Counted from the stretch's first letter, positions 8,491 through 16,625 are shown. The stretch is DNA of 64,000 nt from Paenibacillus pedocola (GCF_031599675.1 NZ_CP134223.1:3410001-3474000), one strand, 5' to 3'. The notes: generated by a model from the letters alone, not told the origin. Numbers and translations: made by a program.

Positions 8491-8534
8491 TAGGTAATGA
8501 AATAAAGATAAAATGGATTGAGGTTGATGAGGTA

Positions 8535-8999
8535 ATGAAGTTTGATTTTATCCTTCACTGGTTATGGGCGCTTGTATTCTCGATACTAGCGCTTAGTGGA
8601 ATTGCTATGGCAGGAGCTAAGTATGGTTGGGTCATGCAATACGATATTGCTACAGCCGATGTTGTACACCGCGTTGCGGCTATCGTGTATGTGCTACTGA
8701 CACTTATCGTGATCCTCTATGAGATCATCCGAATTCTCAGACGGGATAAGACCATAAAGCCTTGGCTTGTATTCGGCCCATCCGGTTATGGACTCTTCAC
8801 CTTCATTACCACACTGATCTTCATTATTACGGGCGCTTTTATCTGGCTCTTCATGGATAGCGATAAAGCTGGTACGGCCCTTTCACTATGGATCCACGAA
8901 AAGTTGACTTATCTGGCGGTTGCCAGTGTGATCTGGCATATCTACATGAAGACTCATGCGCTTATGTGGCCCAAGAAAAAGATGCAGAAGGCAAAATAA
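8535..8999 (+). CDS. Cytochrome b561-type diheme membrane subunit
   Basis: 154 residues with four transmembrane helices. His residues occur at position 8 ('FILHWLWAL'), about 44 ('DVVHRVAA') and in the last helices ('LWIHEKLTYL', 'VIWHIYMKTH'). This matches the bacterial cytochrome b561 / formate-dehydrogenase-gamma-like fold, which carries two hemes. It should move electrons between quinol and an external partner. Its place in an operon with a multicopper oxidase suggests that the oxidase or a Met-rich protein is that partner; this is inference. Confidence 0.8.
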   Translation: MKFDFILHWLWALVFSILALSGIAMAGAKYGWVMQYDIATADVVHRVAAIVYVLLTLIVILYEIIRILRRDKTIKPWLVFGPSGYGLFTFITTLIFIITGAFIWLFMDSDKAGTALSLWIHEKLTYLAVASVIWHIYMKTHALMWPKKKMQKAK

Positions 9000-9032
9000 C
9001 TGACAATCTCAGCGAAGGAGGTGGCCTTTGTC

Positions 9033-9332
9033 ATGTGGATGCAAAAAAAATGGTTCAAGCTATTAATATGGTTTATAACAACTTCCTTTTTCTTCGCTTT
9101 TAGCGCGATACTAATTTCCATGCTTCGATTTGGCCCAACGGAGAAGGAAGCGATGGACTTTAAGGGCGGCATGATGAAGGCTATGGAAACCTCTCTAATG
9201 GGATTATCCATGCAGGTCAAAGAAGATTCAAATGTACAGAGATTGATGTATGAGAGCGTTCAATTGGTATTTCCTCTACTCGCCATCAGCATTGCCGGCG
9301 GAGTGTATGTACGGTGCAGAAGAAAGGTGTAA
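9033..9332 (+). CDS. Small two-helix membrane protein
   Basis: About 99 residues. The ATG at 9033 is 10 nt after AGGAGG; the upstream GTG at 9021 overlaps that site. One helix near residues 8-28 and another near 75-93 flank a Met-containing external loop ('FKGGMMKAMETSLMGLSMQ'). No family was recognised. Spacing (33 nt after the cytochrome, 3 nt before the next gene) argues it is co-translated with its neighbours. Confidence 0.7.
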   Translation: MWMQKKWFKLLIWFITTSFFFAFSAILISMLRFGPTEKEAMDFKGGMMKAMETSLMGLSMQVKEDSNVQRLMYESVQLVFPLLAISIAGGVYVRCRRKV

Positions 9333-9335
9333 CCC

Positions 9336-9716
9336 ATGTTCAACAAACAAAAAAAGCCGTTTTGGCAGCTGTGTTCAGTATTTGCAGTCATTGTAGGACT
9401 GGCGCTGGCACTTTCCTGGGGAAATCGGACAGAAAATGTCGCACAAATGGATCATTCCATGGCCAACATGATGAAAGATGAACATTTGGGGAATACAACC
9501 GTACAGGATCTTTTTACCTTTGGAACCAATGACAGTGTCGAAGTGGCTTCTGTGAACAGCGAGCATACCGGACATCACAGTCAAGAAGGCAAGCTTTACA
9601 CGATGCATATTGTTACAACGGCACTGCTTGTTCTAACATTACCTATTATCCTGGCGGGAACCGTTTTTCTGGCAATCGTATGGCCAAAGCCAAACTACAG
9701 GGGGAAAGCGAAATGA
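9336..9716 (+). CDS. Two-helix membrane protein with His/Met-rich external loop
   Basis: 126 residues. A transmembrane helix at about 12-30 and one at about 92-115 bracket an external loop rich in metal-ligand residues: 'MDHSMANMMKDEH' and 'SEHTGHHSQEG'. The loop looks like a soft-metal (Cu/Ag) binding segment by composition; no family was recognised. Its stop overlaps the start of the next gene as ATGA, so the two are probably translationally coupled. Confidence 0.75.
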   Translation: MFNKQKKPFWQLCSVFAVIVGLALALSWGNRTENVAQMDHSMANMMKDEHLGNTTVQDLFTFGTNDSVEVASVNSEHTGHHSQEGKLYTMHIVTTALLVLTLPIILAGTVFLAIVWPKPNYRGKAK

Positions 9717-10306
9717 ATGTTCTCGGGTCCTTCGGGAACTTGTATATGGCAGCATTACTGATTCTAATGGTAGTTGGTATGTTTTATGCCATTTATTATT
9801 TAGTTCAAAAGATATATGCACTTCTATCCGGTAAAGATCAATCAAAGGGAAGAGCAGCGATAAAAACAAAAACTGGAGGAGATTCAATAATGAAAAGCGA
9901 CGGTTGGCTTAAACTGGCATTCATTTCGTTCGTAGGATTAATTATCTCAGTAGTCCTCTTGAACATAACTAACCCCTCAAATGTATCTGGTAATGACGAG
10001 CATAGTGCTCACGTTAACGGTACTGCGGCCGTTGGAACGACGGTACAGGGTACTGTGAACGGAGGAGTGACCATGGACCAAATGAATAATATGATGCAGC
10101 AAATGAGTCAACTCCAGCAGCAGATGATGCAAATGCAGCAGCAGTTCACAGGTCAGATGGGTTCCAGTATGGGTACTTCTGGAAGCATGGGTAGCTCAGG
10201 AAGCATGGGCAGTTCCGGAGGCATGATGAACAACATGAACAACATGAATAACGGCAATTCAAGCAGTGGAAGCAGCAGCAGCAGCGGCGGAATGGGAATG
10301 ATGTAA
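9713..10306 (+). CDS. Met-rich membrane protein, apparent in-frame fusion with internal start
   Basis: About 197 residues from the ATGA overlap. The first 45 residues form one transmembrane helix and a basic tail. At 9890 there is an internal ATG with GGAGGAG 8 nt upstream, from which a complete 138-residue protein would be made: N-terminal helix ('WLKLAFISFVGLIISVVLL'), then 'HVNGTAAVGTTVQGTVNGGV', a Met/Gln heptad-like stretch and a long Gly/Ser/Met tail. The paralogue at 19963 starts exactly at the equivalent of this internal ATG. So either two proteins are made from one frame or two genes have fused. It is a likely extracellular metal-binding protein by composition only. Confidence 0.75.
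   Translation: MNVLGSFGNLYMAALLILMVVGMFYAIYYLVQKIYALLSGKDQSKGRAAIKTKTGGDSIMKSDGWLKLAFISFVGLIISVVLLNITNPSNVSGNDEHSAHVNGTAAVGTTVQGTVNGGVTMDQMNNMMQQMSQLQQQMMQMQQQFTGQMGSSMGTSGSMGSSGSMGSSGGMMNNMNNMNNGNSSSGSSSSSGGMGMM
9890..10306 (+). CDS. Internal-start form of the Met-rich protein
   Basis: Nested, same-frame product beginning at the ATG at 9890, supported by the strong GGAGGAG site 8 nt before it and by the start of the paralogue at 19963. About 138 residues: signal-anchor helix, a beta-rich VNGT/VQGTVNGG segment, then Met-Gln-rich helix and a Ser/Gly/Met tail ending 'GGMGMM'. Confidence 0.6.
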   Translation: MKSDGWLKLAFISFVGLIISVVLLNITNPSNVSGNDEHSAHVNGTAAVGTTVQGTVNGGVTMDQMNNMMQQMSQLQQQMMQMQQQFTGQMGSSMGTSGSMGSSGSMGSSGGMMNNMNNMNNGNSSSGSSSSSGGMGMM

Positions 10307-10318
10307 GAACGGAAATGG

Positions 10319-10356
10319 GGCGGTGTTCGGAATTATGTCGAGCGCTGCCTTTTTTA
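10319..10356 (+). terminator. Attenuating stem-loop before the multicopper oxidase
   Basis: GGCGGTGTTCG pairs, with G-U wobbles, with CGAGCGCTGCC and is followed by six T. It would lower read-through into the oxidase gene. Confidence 0.55.
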
Positions 10357-10444
10357 AAGCTTACCGGAAATGCTTTCGAAGCGGGTTTTGCATGAAGAGA
10401 TCCCAAGAAGGTAATGCTTGCTAAATTTTTAGGAGGAATGTCGT

Positions 10445-12172
10445 TTGAGTACTAAAGGTCTTATTTGGTTGTTTATCTTTGCTATGATTATCGGAGGAAC
10501 AGCGGCCGGAATATATTATAGTCAGACATCGGCTTCCAGTACGAGTTCAAGTGCAATGGATGGTATGAATATGGAAGATACTAGTGCAGACGAGCACCTG
10601 AATCACGATTCTTCAAATACAAGTGCTTCAGAGAACGATACAATGTCTGAAGAAACACCAGAACCGAGCCCTTCACCGGAAGCAGATATTACAACTTCCC
10701 AAGAGGTTAGCAGCAATTCAAATGATACATTAAATGGAGCTAGTCCATCCAATGAACTCATAAATCTACAGCCTAAACCAGGACAACCCGTTAAGGGCTT
10801 TACTCTAACTGCCATGGAAAGTAATCTGCAAATTACTGAGGGTGTGACCCTGCCAGTCTGGACCTACAACGGAACTGTGCCTGGTCAGGAAATCCGTGTA
10901 ACTCAAGGTGATTTTGTGCAGGTAACACTTAAAAATGATTTGAAGGTTCCGGTTACGATTCATTGGCATGGCTATCCAGTGTCATCTGAAACAGATGGAG
11001 TGCCTGGAGTCAGTCAGGATGCTGTGCTCCCGGGTGAAACCTTTACCTACAGTTTCTCGGTGGATGTTGCTGGAACCTATTGGTATCATTCACACCAGGA
11101 AAGCTCTGAACAAGTAGATAAAGGGCTTTATGGTGCCCTAATTGTAGAACCGAAGGACACCGCAAGACCGGATAAAGACTATACCTTACTATTGGATGAG
11201 TGGATTAACCCGGAGGATGCTTCGAATGCTCAAGAAACAACAGGTATGTCAGGCATGGAAGGTATGGCGGGAATGGCTGATACGACAAGTATGAGTGATG
11301 AAGAAATGATGTCTTCCATGTATAGCCTATACACCGTCAACGGCAAGTCCGGAGCAATGATCACACCTCTTGAGGCTAAAGTGGGAGATACCGTTAGACT
11401 TCGTTTAATCAACGCAGGTTATCGCTCCCATGCCATTCATATCCCTGGCGAATTTAAAGTAGTTAGTACAGACGGACAGGATATTGAGAAGCCCACTACA
11501 CTCCAGAATCAATTGGTGACGGTTGCCCCTGGAGAGCGTTATGATATCGAGTTTAAAGTAAGCTCACCAGAGGATTTTACCATTGATGCACATGATGACA
11601 ATAAGTATAATGATCAGCTGGTAATTCCATTTAAAGTTGCTGGCAGCAACGGAAAAGTTAAGGCAGTTCAGCATTCGGATCTAACCGGATTTGATCTGTT
11701 TAGTTATGGGAAGCCTGCCACCAAGGCGGGCGCTGCTGCGGCTGAAACATATGCCCTTGAGTATACAGCTGTATTGAATTCCAAAATGAATGGAGATCAG
11801 CTAGTGTATACGATCAACGATAAAGTCTTCTCAGACCTGCCGGCACTTCAGGTGAAAACCGGGGATAACGTAAAAATAACGTTTATCAACGAAGGGGAAG
11901 TGGATCACCCCATGCATGTACATGGACACTTTTTTCAGGTACTGGAGAAAAACGGGGTGAAAGTAAATAGTACTCTTATGAAGGATACCGTACTAGTTAA
12001 ACCAGGTGAGAAAATTGTGATTACCTTTAAGGCAGACAATCCCGGAAGTTGGATGATTCACTGCCATGAGCTTCATCATGCAGCTGCAGGGATGGCACAG
12101 CAGCTGATATATAGTGATTTTGTCTCCAGCTACACTCCTGATCCCTCCAAGGCAGATAACAAGCCTGAATAA
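10445..12172 (+). CDS. Membrane-anchored multicopper oxidase
   Basis: 575 residues from a TTG start, 8 nt after AGGAGG. There is an N-terminal anchor helix (about 5-25), then a long Ser/Glu/His/Met-rich linker to about residue 105. All four copper-ligand clusters of a three-domain laccase-type oxidase are present: 'IHWHGYP', 'YWYHSHQ', 'HPMHVHGHFF' and 'IHCHELHHAAAGM'. The last supplies the type 1 Cys, His and Met. A Met-rich insert ('GMSGMEGMAGMADTTSMSDEEMMSSM') in the middle resembles substrate-copper loops of CueO-type cuprous oxidases. It probably oxidises Cu(I) or small reductants outside the membrane, with dioxygen as acceptor. Confidence 0.93.
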   Translation: MSTKGLIWLFIFAMIIGGTAAGIYYSQTSASSTSSSAMDGMNMEDTSADEHLNHDSSNTSASENDTMSEETPEPSPSPEADITTSQEVSSNSNDTLNGASPSNELINLQPKPGQPVKGFTLTAMESNLQITEGVTLPVWTYNGTVPGQEIRVTQGDFVQVTLKNDLKVPVTIHWHGYPVSSETDGVPGVSQDAVLPGETFTYSFSVDVAGTYWYHSHQESSEQVDKGLYGALIVEPKDTARPDKDYTLLLDEWINPEDASNAQETTGMSGMEGMAGMADTTSMSDEEMMSSMYSLYTVNGKSGAMITPLEAKVGDTVRLRLINAGYRSHAIHIPGEFKVVSTDGQDIEKPTTLQNQLVTVAPGERYDIEFKVSSPEDFTIDAHDDNKYNDQLVIPFKVAGSNGKVKAVQHSDLTGFDLFSYGKPATKAGAAAAETYALEYTAVLNSKMNGDQLVYTINDKVFSDLPALQVKTGDNVKITFINEGEVDHPMHVHGHFFQVLEKNGVKVNSTLMKDTVLVKPGEKIVITFKADNPGSWMIHCHELHHAAAGMAQQLIYSDFVSSYTPDPSKADNKPE

Positions 12173-12193
12173 CTTTAGATAATGTGACAAAGT

Positions 12194-12246
12194 AAAGGGA
12201 GTATCCCATAAGCCATTTCTTCATGGCTTGATGGAATACTCCCTTT
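12194..12246. terminator. Bidirectional terminator between convergent operons
   Basis: AAAGGGAGTAT pairs with ATACTCCCTTT, with an inner AGCCAT/ATGGCT stem; T-rich ends on both strands. It separates the oxidase operon (+) from the actin-like operon (-). Confidence 0.85.
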
Positions 12247-12255
12247 TAGTATAAG

Positions 12256-12879
12256 CTATAGTTCAGTTTTATTTGGAGACAAAACTAACCGGCGCATAAT
12301 GGAACCCATTAATGACTTGTTCTCTTTAATAACGAATCCGGCTAACTCTATGTTGCGAAGCGTTCGACGGTTGATATTTGCACCTGACATCCTTACAGCT
12401 AAAGGATTCAAGATGTCCATTAGTACTCCTATAAAGGGCTGTTCACTGCGCATATGCTCCAAGAGAAGTACCTTTCCTTCCGGTTTACACACTCTCCTGA
12501 TTTCCTTGAATCCAGCGTCGGGATCAGGTACCGAACAAAAGACACAGGTAACGATGACGTAATCAAAAGTGTTGTCGGGGAAATCCATACACTGAGCATC
12601 CATTTCCAAGAGGGTGATGGGAAGCTCAGAATGCTGCGCTTTTACCTTCGCATACCGAAGCATACCTGGGCTGAAATCAATACCAGTTACAGCGGATACT
12701 GGTTTAGCATAAAAGGGCAAATTAGCTCCTGTGCCTACGCCTACCTCTAATACTTCTCCATGTAAGCCATTCAATAGGTCTACTCGCCATTCTTTTTTAA
12801 TCATGCGCTCCATCAGGTCAAAAATCCTTGAAATCCGGTTATATCTTCTACGGATGATTGTGTTTTGGTTATCCTTCAT
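12256..12879 (-). CDS. Class I SAM-dependent methyltransferase
   Basis: 207 residues. SAM-binding motif I is 'VLEVGVGTGANLPFY', the acidic end of strand 2 is 'TGIDFSPGML', and 'LPDNTFDYVIVTCVF'-like sequence marks motif post I, as in UbiE/Methyltransf_11. It is the last gene of the minus-strand operon with the actin-like ATPase (15 nt after the ParR-like gene). A related methyltransferase lies at 49877. The substrate is unknown; similar enzymes near copper genes are common in Bacillota, but their role is not settled. Confidence 0.85.
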   Translation of the reverse strand: MKDNQNTIIRRRYNRISRIFDLMERMIKKEWRVDLLNGLHGEVLEVGVGTGANLPFYAKPVSAVTGIDFSPGMLRYAKVKAQHSELPITLLEMDAQCMDFPDNTFDYVIVTCVFCSVPDPDAGFKEIRRVCKPEGKVLLLEHMRSEQPFIGVLMDILNPLAVRMSGANINRRTLRNIELAGFVIKENKSLMGSIMRRLVLSPNKTEL

Positions 12880-12893
12880 TGCTAAAGCTCCTT

Positions 12894-13367
12894 TTAATCG
12901 TCATTAATAAAGTATCCCACCAGTTTACTGTGATAGGAAGTGCTGATTTCAAAGGAGTGATTTTCAGCTTGAGGAGGCTCTTTACTGACTCCTATTTTTT
13001 CTGGTGCTTTTAGAACGATTGTATTGCCCTCCGGTTTATCCAAGGATCTAGATAGTAAAGGTGAAGAAGAAGGAGAAGGATCTAAAAGCAGTTGAAAAAT
13101 CCATTTGGCCAGCATTTTCCGAGTATATGGTTGGTTAAACCAGTCCTGCTGTTCCTCCGAAAGGTGTTCGGGAAAAGGAAGCAGTAGCCCTGGTTTCTCC
13201 TTGGAACAGGCTAGGCTGACAGAATCGATAAATAGCTGGCTTATTTTTCGATTATAGGTTCTTTCACCAGTGTTCTTTAACTGATCCAAGTATAAAAGGA
13301 CATTTTGGGGGGTGTCCAAAGGCAAAGAGACGCTTATTGTCTGCCCCGCTTTGATGGATGAATCCAT
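12894..13367 (-). CDS. ParR-like adaptor protein (ribbon-helix-helix predicted)
   Basis: 157 residues, starting 10 nt after the actin-like ATPase. The N-terminus 'GQTISVSLPLDTPQNVLLYLDQL' followed by 'YNRKISQLFIDSVSLAC' fits a ribbon-helix-helix strand and two helices, the DNA-binding core of ParR adaptors. The C-terminal half is Pro/Ser-rich and likely flexible, as in ParR tails that cap ParM filaments. The assignment rests on this pattern and on gene order; sequence identity to a known ParR could not be tested. Confidence 0.6.
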   Translation of the reverse strand: MDSSIKAGQTISVSLPLDTPQNVLLYLDQLKNTGERTYNRKISQLFIDSVSLACSKEKPGLLLPFPEHLSEEQQDWFNQPYTRKMLAKWIFQLLLDPSPSSSPLLSRSLDKPEGNTIVLKAPEKIGVSKEPPQAENHSFEISTSYHSKLVGYFINDD

Positions 13368-13377
13368 AACTAGGCAC

Positions 13378-14517
13378 CTACTTTGGTGTTACAGGTATTT
13401 GCGCATTTTTATATTGGAGATACACGGTCAACAGCTTATAATAGGCTCTGGCAATCATCCAAATGGAGTCTTTTGCTCCAACAAACCGGAGGGGATAGTT
13501 ATCCTCTTGTTCGTTTATCGCCTCGAGATAAGGTTTAAGCAGTAATGCACCACCACCGATTTGATAAGAAACCCGGATTCCCGGAACCTTATTCCATGAA
13601 CTTCTGATAAGCTTGTATTCTTCACGGGCAAGTTTAATCAAAATCTCATCAACAATAGACTGGATGCTTGTCCGAATGCCCTTTATCCAAATATGATTGC
13701 GTTCTTCGACTTTCTCTGAAGTGATAACCTCAACCAGTTGTTGCCTGTTCAGGAATCGATAACCGAGATCATGATGAACCCTATCCATAATTTCATCCAG
13801 ATAGGGTGACACCCCTTCTTTAATCCCGTCAGAATAGATATTGTCTACAGTTCCATCCTCATGAATGATGGCTGCATCGGTTGAAAGGCCGCCGATATCA
13901 TTAATCAGAACCGTCATGCGGGTCAACTCTTCATTACGAACTGTTCCGTCATCATTCGTTGTCAGATCAATTAAGGCTACATGGCCTTCAATATTGACTA
14001 ATACCTCCTCAAATTTCAGACGAACAAGGGTACCGCCGATTTCTGGTGTTGTTCTAAATCTAATTTCATGAGAATTCGCCTTTAGTTTATCTTTGAATGT
14101 TTTACGTTTTCCTCGCTTGGCTTCACTTAATGGTAATCCAGTAGAGAGGTTGTAGGTTGCTTCGATCAACCCGTTTTTAGGGTGAAGTGCTTTCGCTGCA
14201 TCATAGGCAAGTGCGGTTAACAGCATAATTACAGGCTGGTCTGCTTCTGATTTCTCGCTGTCTGAAGTCAATTCATCATTATGGGCGTAACCTCCAGCTA
14301 GCTTCCCAACGGCAAAAACACCTTGTCCGCGTTTCAGCGCCCCGGATACAATCTCCACATGGAGTCCGTCCAAAGGATGTTTTTCAAATTCTACAATATC
14401 TCTGGATTCCCCGATTTCAGCAATAACATTTGGGATCCATATTTCTTGATTCAAACCTTGCACATAAGCCTTCAACGTGTCATTACCAATATCAATCGCT
14501 GCATTTCGTGTACTCAT
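13378..14517 (-). CDS. ParM/Alp-type actin-like ATPase
   Basis: About 379 residues. The ATG at 14517 has GGGAGG 8 nt upstream. The actin-fold ATPase signatures are in order: phosphate 1 'AAIDIGNDTLKAY', phosphate 2 'LINDIGGLSTDAAII', and the adenosine motif 'YQIGGGALLL'. This is the StbA/ParM family of plasmid-segregation filaments (also Alp proteins). Here it is in an apparently chromosomal operon: small membrane protein, this gene, ParR-like gene, methyltransferase, from a shared promoter type at 14926-14962. It may segregate DNA from an integrated element, or have been recruited for another filament task. Confidence 0.85.
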   Translation of the reverse strand: MSTRNAAIDIGNDTLKAYVQGLNQEIWIPNVIAEIGESRDIVEFEKHPLDGLHVEIVSGALKRGQGVFAVGKLAGGYAHNDELTSDSEKSEADQPVIMLLTALAYDAAKALHPKNGLIEATYNLSTGLPLSEAKRGKRKTFKDKLKANSHEIRFRTTPEIGGTLVRLKFEEVLVNIEGHVALIDLTTNDDGTVRNEELTRMTVLINDIGGLSTDAAIIHEDGTVDNIYSDGIKEGVSPYLDEIMDRVHHDLGYRFLNRQQLVEVITSEKVEERNHIWIKGIRTSIQSIVDEILIKLAREEYKLIRSSWNKVPGIRVSYQIGGGALLLKPYLEAINEQEDNYPLRFVGAKDSIWMIARAYYKLLTVYLQYKNAQIPVTPK

Positions 14518-14567
14518 GAGAATTGCCTCCCTTTTAAAACCCATTTTCATGAAAAGTTGAAACGGTG

Positions 14568-14843
14568 TCATTGCAAAGGTTGTTCATTCGAACTCTCGGA
14601 GCCTTCGATAAAGTTTCGTTTGATATAATCCAAAATCAGGTTGTTGCTTTCTTTCGGATCTGTGGAGGTGCTCGTTGAATGGATTTCTAATGTATTGGAG
14701 AAAGTAGACGAGGTGTGGGTGGATTGATGAGTGTAAAGCCGGAAAAATCGTAAACTGCCAATTAATATAATGGATCCAATTAAGAGAATTAAGATGAGAA
14801 TGACGAAGTTGATCATATTTGCAAAGAAAGGATCAATATACAA
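14568..14843 (-). CDS. Small membrane protein heading the actin-like operon
   Basis: 91 residues from a TTG start with GGAGG 8 nt upstream. One strong transmembrane helix ('MINFVILILILLIGSIILIGSL') is followed by a Ser/Thr-rich cytoplasmic or external tail ('STHTSSTFSNTLEIHSTSTSTD'). No family was recognised. Its position, 50 nt before the actin-like gene, suggests it is a membrane partner of the filament; this is inference. Confidence 0.65.
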   Translation of the reverse strand: MYIDPFFANMINFVILILILLIGSIILIGSLRFFRLYTHQSTHTSSTFSNTLEIHSTSTSTDPKESNNLILDYIKRNFIEGSESSNEQPLQ

Positions 14844-14925
14844 CGAAATTCCCTCCAGTCAGGAAAACTATTTTCCCTTGCATTAATTCATCCCTTTCAC
14901 CCAAATTTTTATCAGATTTAGCTTT

Positions 14926-14962
14926 AATTTACCATACAATTATGTTGATTCTATGGAGAAAG
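14926..14962 (-). promoter_or_regulatory. Tandem 11-bp repeat promoter, site C
   Basis: On the minus strand: CTTTCTCCATA (14962-14952), GAATCAACATA (14951-14941), 9 nt, then TAAATT (14931-14926). It lies 82 nt before the start at 14843 and places the actin-like operon in the same promoter family as the metal-type operons. Confidence 0.55.
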
Positions 14963-15015
14963 TTAGGAGTATAAAAATAATGTCGCTCGGCTACTCTATT
15001 CGTAGATGAATAGAA

Positions 15016-15591
15016 ATGGTGTTGAATTTGAGTTCATTGGGTCATAAAGACGTATATCTACTCTCTCAACTTGCAGATGAAGTGATGTCTAATGAAGAAC
15101 GAATATATATGGCAAGTGTTTGCTGCGAGGGTGCGAACGAAGAAGATATCCTTCTGCTGATGAATAAGATTGGAACTGTGAATATGGAAAGGTTTGATCT
15201 CCGGTCTATAGTGTTTGGATATAAAACGCATGGTTTAGAATGTCTAACTTCCTTTGTCTCGTGGATAGAGAGGGCAGCAGCCGAGGTGAAGGCACTACAC
15301 TTAACGGGGACATGGAATATACACATCGAAGGTTGCATGAGGAAAGGGGAAACACTCCATCAATTGCTGGCTCCAATTGAATTATATATTTGTGCGGATG
15401 AAGTTGATTCCAGCAGTGATGAGAAAGAGTATAACACCCATTATTATTCAGGATTATTTCATGGAACGCGAATGATTGGTGATGAATATTCCAACCTGCA
15501 AATTATGGCCAAACCTGCATTGCCGGATAACCAGTGGAGGATAACACTGGGCACACCCTCCATTATTATTGAGCCATATGACGTCCATTAG
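15016..15591 (+). CDS. Hypothetical cytoplasmic protein, divergent to the actin-like operon
   Basis: 191 residues; start at 15016 with only a weak ribosome site (GTG at 15019 also possible). No signal peptide or membrane segment. It contains three Cys (one in 'YMASVCCEGANEE', one in 'IHIEGCMRKGET') and a hydrophobic strand-rich C-terminus. No family was recognised. The 3' end overlaps the convergent gene by 26 nt. Confidence 0.6.
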   Translation: MVLNLSSLGHKDVYLLSQLADEVMSNEERIYMASVCCEGANEEDILLLMNKIGTVNMERFDLRSIVFGYKTHGLECLTSFVSWIERAAAEVKALHLTGTWNIHIEGCMRKGETLHQLLAPIELYICADEVDSSSDEKEYNTHYYSGLFHGTRMIGDEYSNLQIMAKPALPDNQWRITLGTPSIIIEPYDVH

Positions 15592-16183
15592 GCGCATTCA
15601 TAGGAGATTGTTCAGTTTGCTTAGGCATCTGGATGGAATTAGAGTCTGTGAGAGTCGTTTCAAAACGTCCAAATGTGAAAATGGAGAGAAGGGTAACCGT
15701 TACAAACATCATAAGTACTGGGCTGCGATACATCCATGAAGACTGACGAAGGAGGGTTTCCTGAATCTGTCCTTGAAGCATTAACATGTGGACAAACTGA
15801 AGAATAGCGCCGATAACCATAAATGCAAAGATCCCTTTCCCCCACTGTGAAGAGGGGAGCATATTCATGAGCATTACCCCCATCATGCCTGCCATCATGC
15901 CAGATAGTGCCCCGTTCAAAAAAGCCCCAATACTGATCAACGCCCCTATAATGCCGCCAGCAGTCATCCCGATAATCACGCTGATAAACAGTGAGAGCAG
16001 CAAGTTTTGCTCATATAATATCCCCGTGATCGTTCCTCCGCCAATGCCGATAATCATACCGCTGACCATGGGCGATATCATCGTAATGGTGCTTGTAAGA
16101 TTGGAGCGAAAGCGATGAATGAATCCGAATGTCCAGCACGACATAAAGGAATAAAAGATTGCAACAACGATCCAGCTTGGCAT
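15566..16183 (-). CDS. Met-rich polytopic membrane protein with Gly-zipper repeats
   Basis: 205 residues. The ATG at 16183 was chosen for AGGAGGT 7 nt upstream; upstream codons are not supported. About six transmembrane helices carry many small-residue repeats ('GMIIGIGGGTITGIL', 'GMTAGGIIGALISIG', 'GALSGMMAGMMGVMLMNML'), suggesting tight helix packing. The tail is Met/Gln/Asn-rich. No family was recognised. It lies within the Met-rich island, so a metal or envelope role is plausible but unproven. Confidence 0.7.
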   Translation of the reverse strand: MPSWIVVAIFYSFMSCWTFGFIHRFRSNLTSTITMISPMVSGMIIGIGGGTITGILYEQNLLLSLFISVIIGMTAGGIIGALISIGAFLNGALSGMMAGMMGVMLMNMLPSSQWGKGIFAFMVIGAILQFVHMLMLQGQIQETLLRQSSWMYRSPVLMMFVTVTLLSIFTFGRFETTLTDSNSIQMPKQTEQSPMNAPNGRHMAQ

Positions 16184-16218
16184 TTGTACAACCTCCTGTG
16201 TGTTAATAATGTTATGGT

Positions 16219-16443
16219 ATGGCCAAGCAAGAGGATTCATTCCTTTTCGTTTCTGACGACGGATTCTACCATGATTTAATGAATGTTCAACCAAAATTTC
16301 AGAAATCACCATCCGAAGGTATCTATAATCATGCCTGGGTAACCGGTGAGAACTCATCCGTTACTGCTGCTACCCAAAGTGAGATTGATGATATGCTTGA
16401 GATTTCCCCTGCATCCGGTGGAAACCCGCATTCCGGACATTAA
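16219..16443 (+). CDS. Short hypothetical protein or gene remnant
   Basis: 74 codons from the ATG at 16219, with no good ribosome site. Sequence: charged, ends in 'SGGNPHSGH'; no family was recognised. It is followed by a terminator at 16486. It might be a fragment of a larger protein. Confidence 0.3.
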   Translation: MAKQEDSFLFVSDDGFYHDLMNVQPKFQKSPSEGIYNHAWVTGENSSVTAATQSEIDDMLEISPASGGNPHSGH

Positions 16444-16485
16444 TGCTGAATACGTTTCTTAATCATCAAGATATTTCATTCTTTT

Positions 16486-16540
16486 GAAGAAGAACAGGCT
16501 GGCCCCGGTAATCCTTCGGGTGCCGGCTTGTTTTTTTGTT
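16486..16540 (+). terminator. Stem-loop terminator
   Basis: AACAGGCTGGC pairs, with two wobbles, with GCCGGCTTGTT and is followed by seven T. Confidence 0.8.
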
Positions 16541-16588
16541 CAACAGATCGTATGAAGGAACTATGATCAAATACTTGGTTGCCTCAAT

Positions 16589-16625
16589 GTTTCAACATAT
16601 TTTCTACACATTCAGTCCTTACAAT
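16589..16625 (+). promoter_or_regulatory. Tandem 11-bp repeat promoter, site D (lgt-regulator operon)
   Basis: Units GTTTCAACATA (16589-16599) and TTTTCTACACA (16600-16610), 9 nt, then TACAAT (16620-16625), 52 nt before the gene at 16678. Since the response regulator is encoded in this operon, autoregulation is likely if it is the regulator. Confidence 0.7.

Noticed and set aside
9945..10306. Collagen-like or CRISPR-like repeat
   Set aside because: The Gly-Ser-Met repeats are codon-level low complexity in a coding frame, with no spacers.
13378..14517. Plasmid origin or full integrated plasmid
   Set aside because: No replication protein, iterons or att-like borders were seen near the ParM-like operon.
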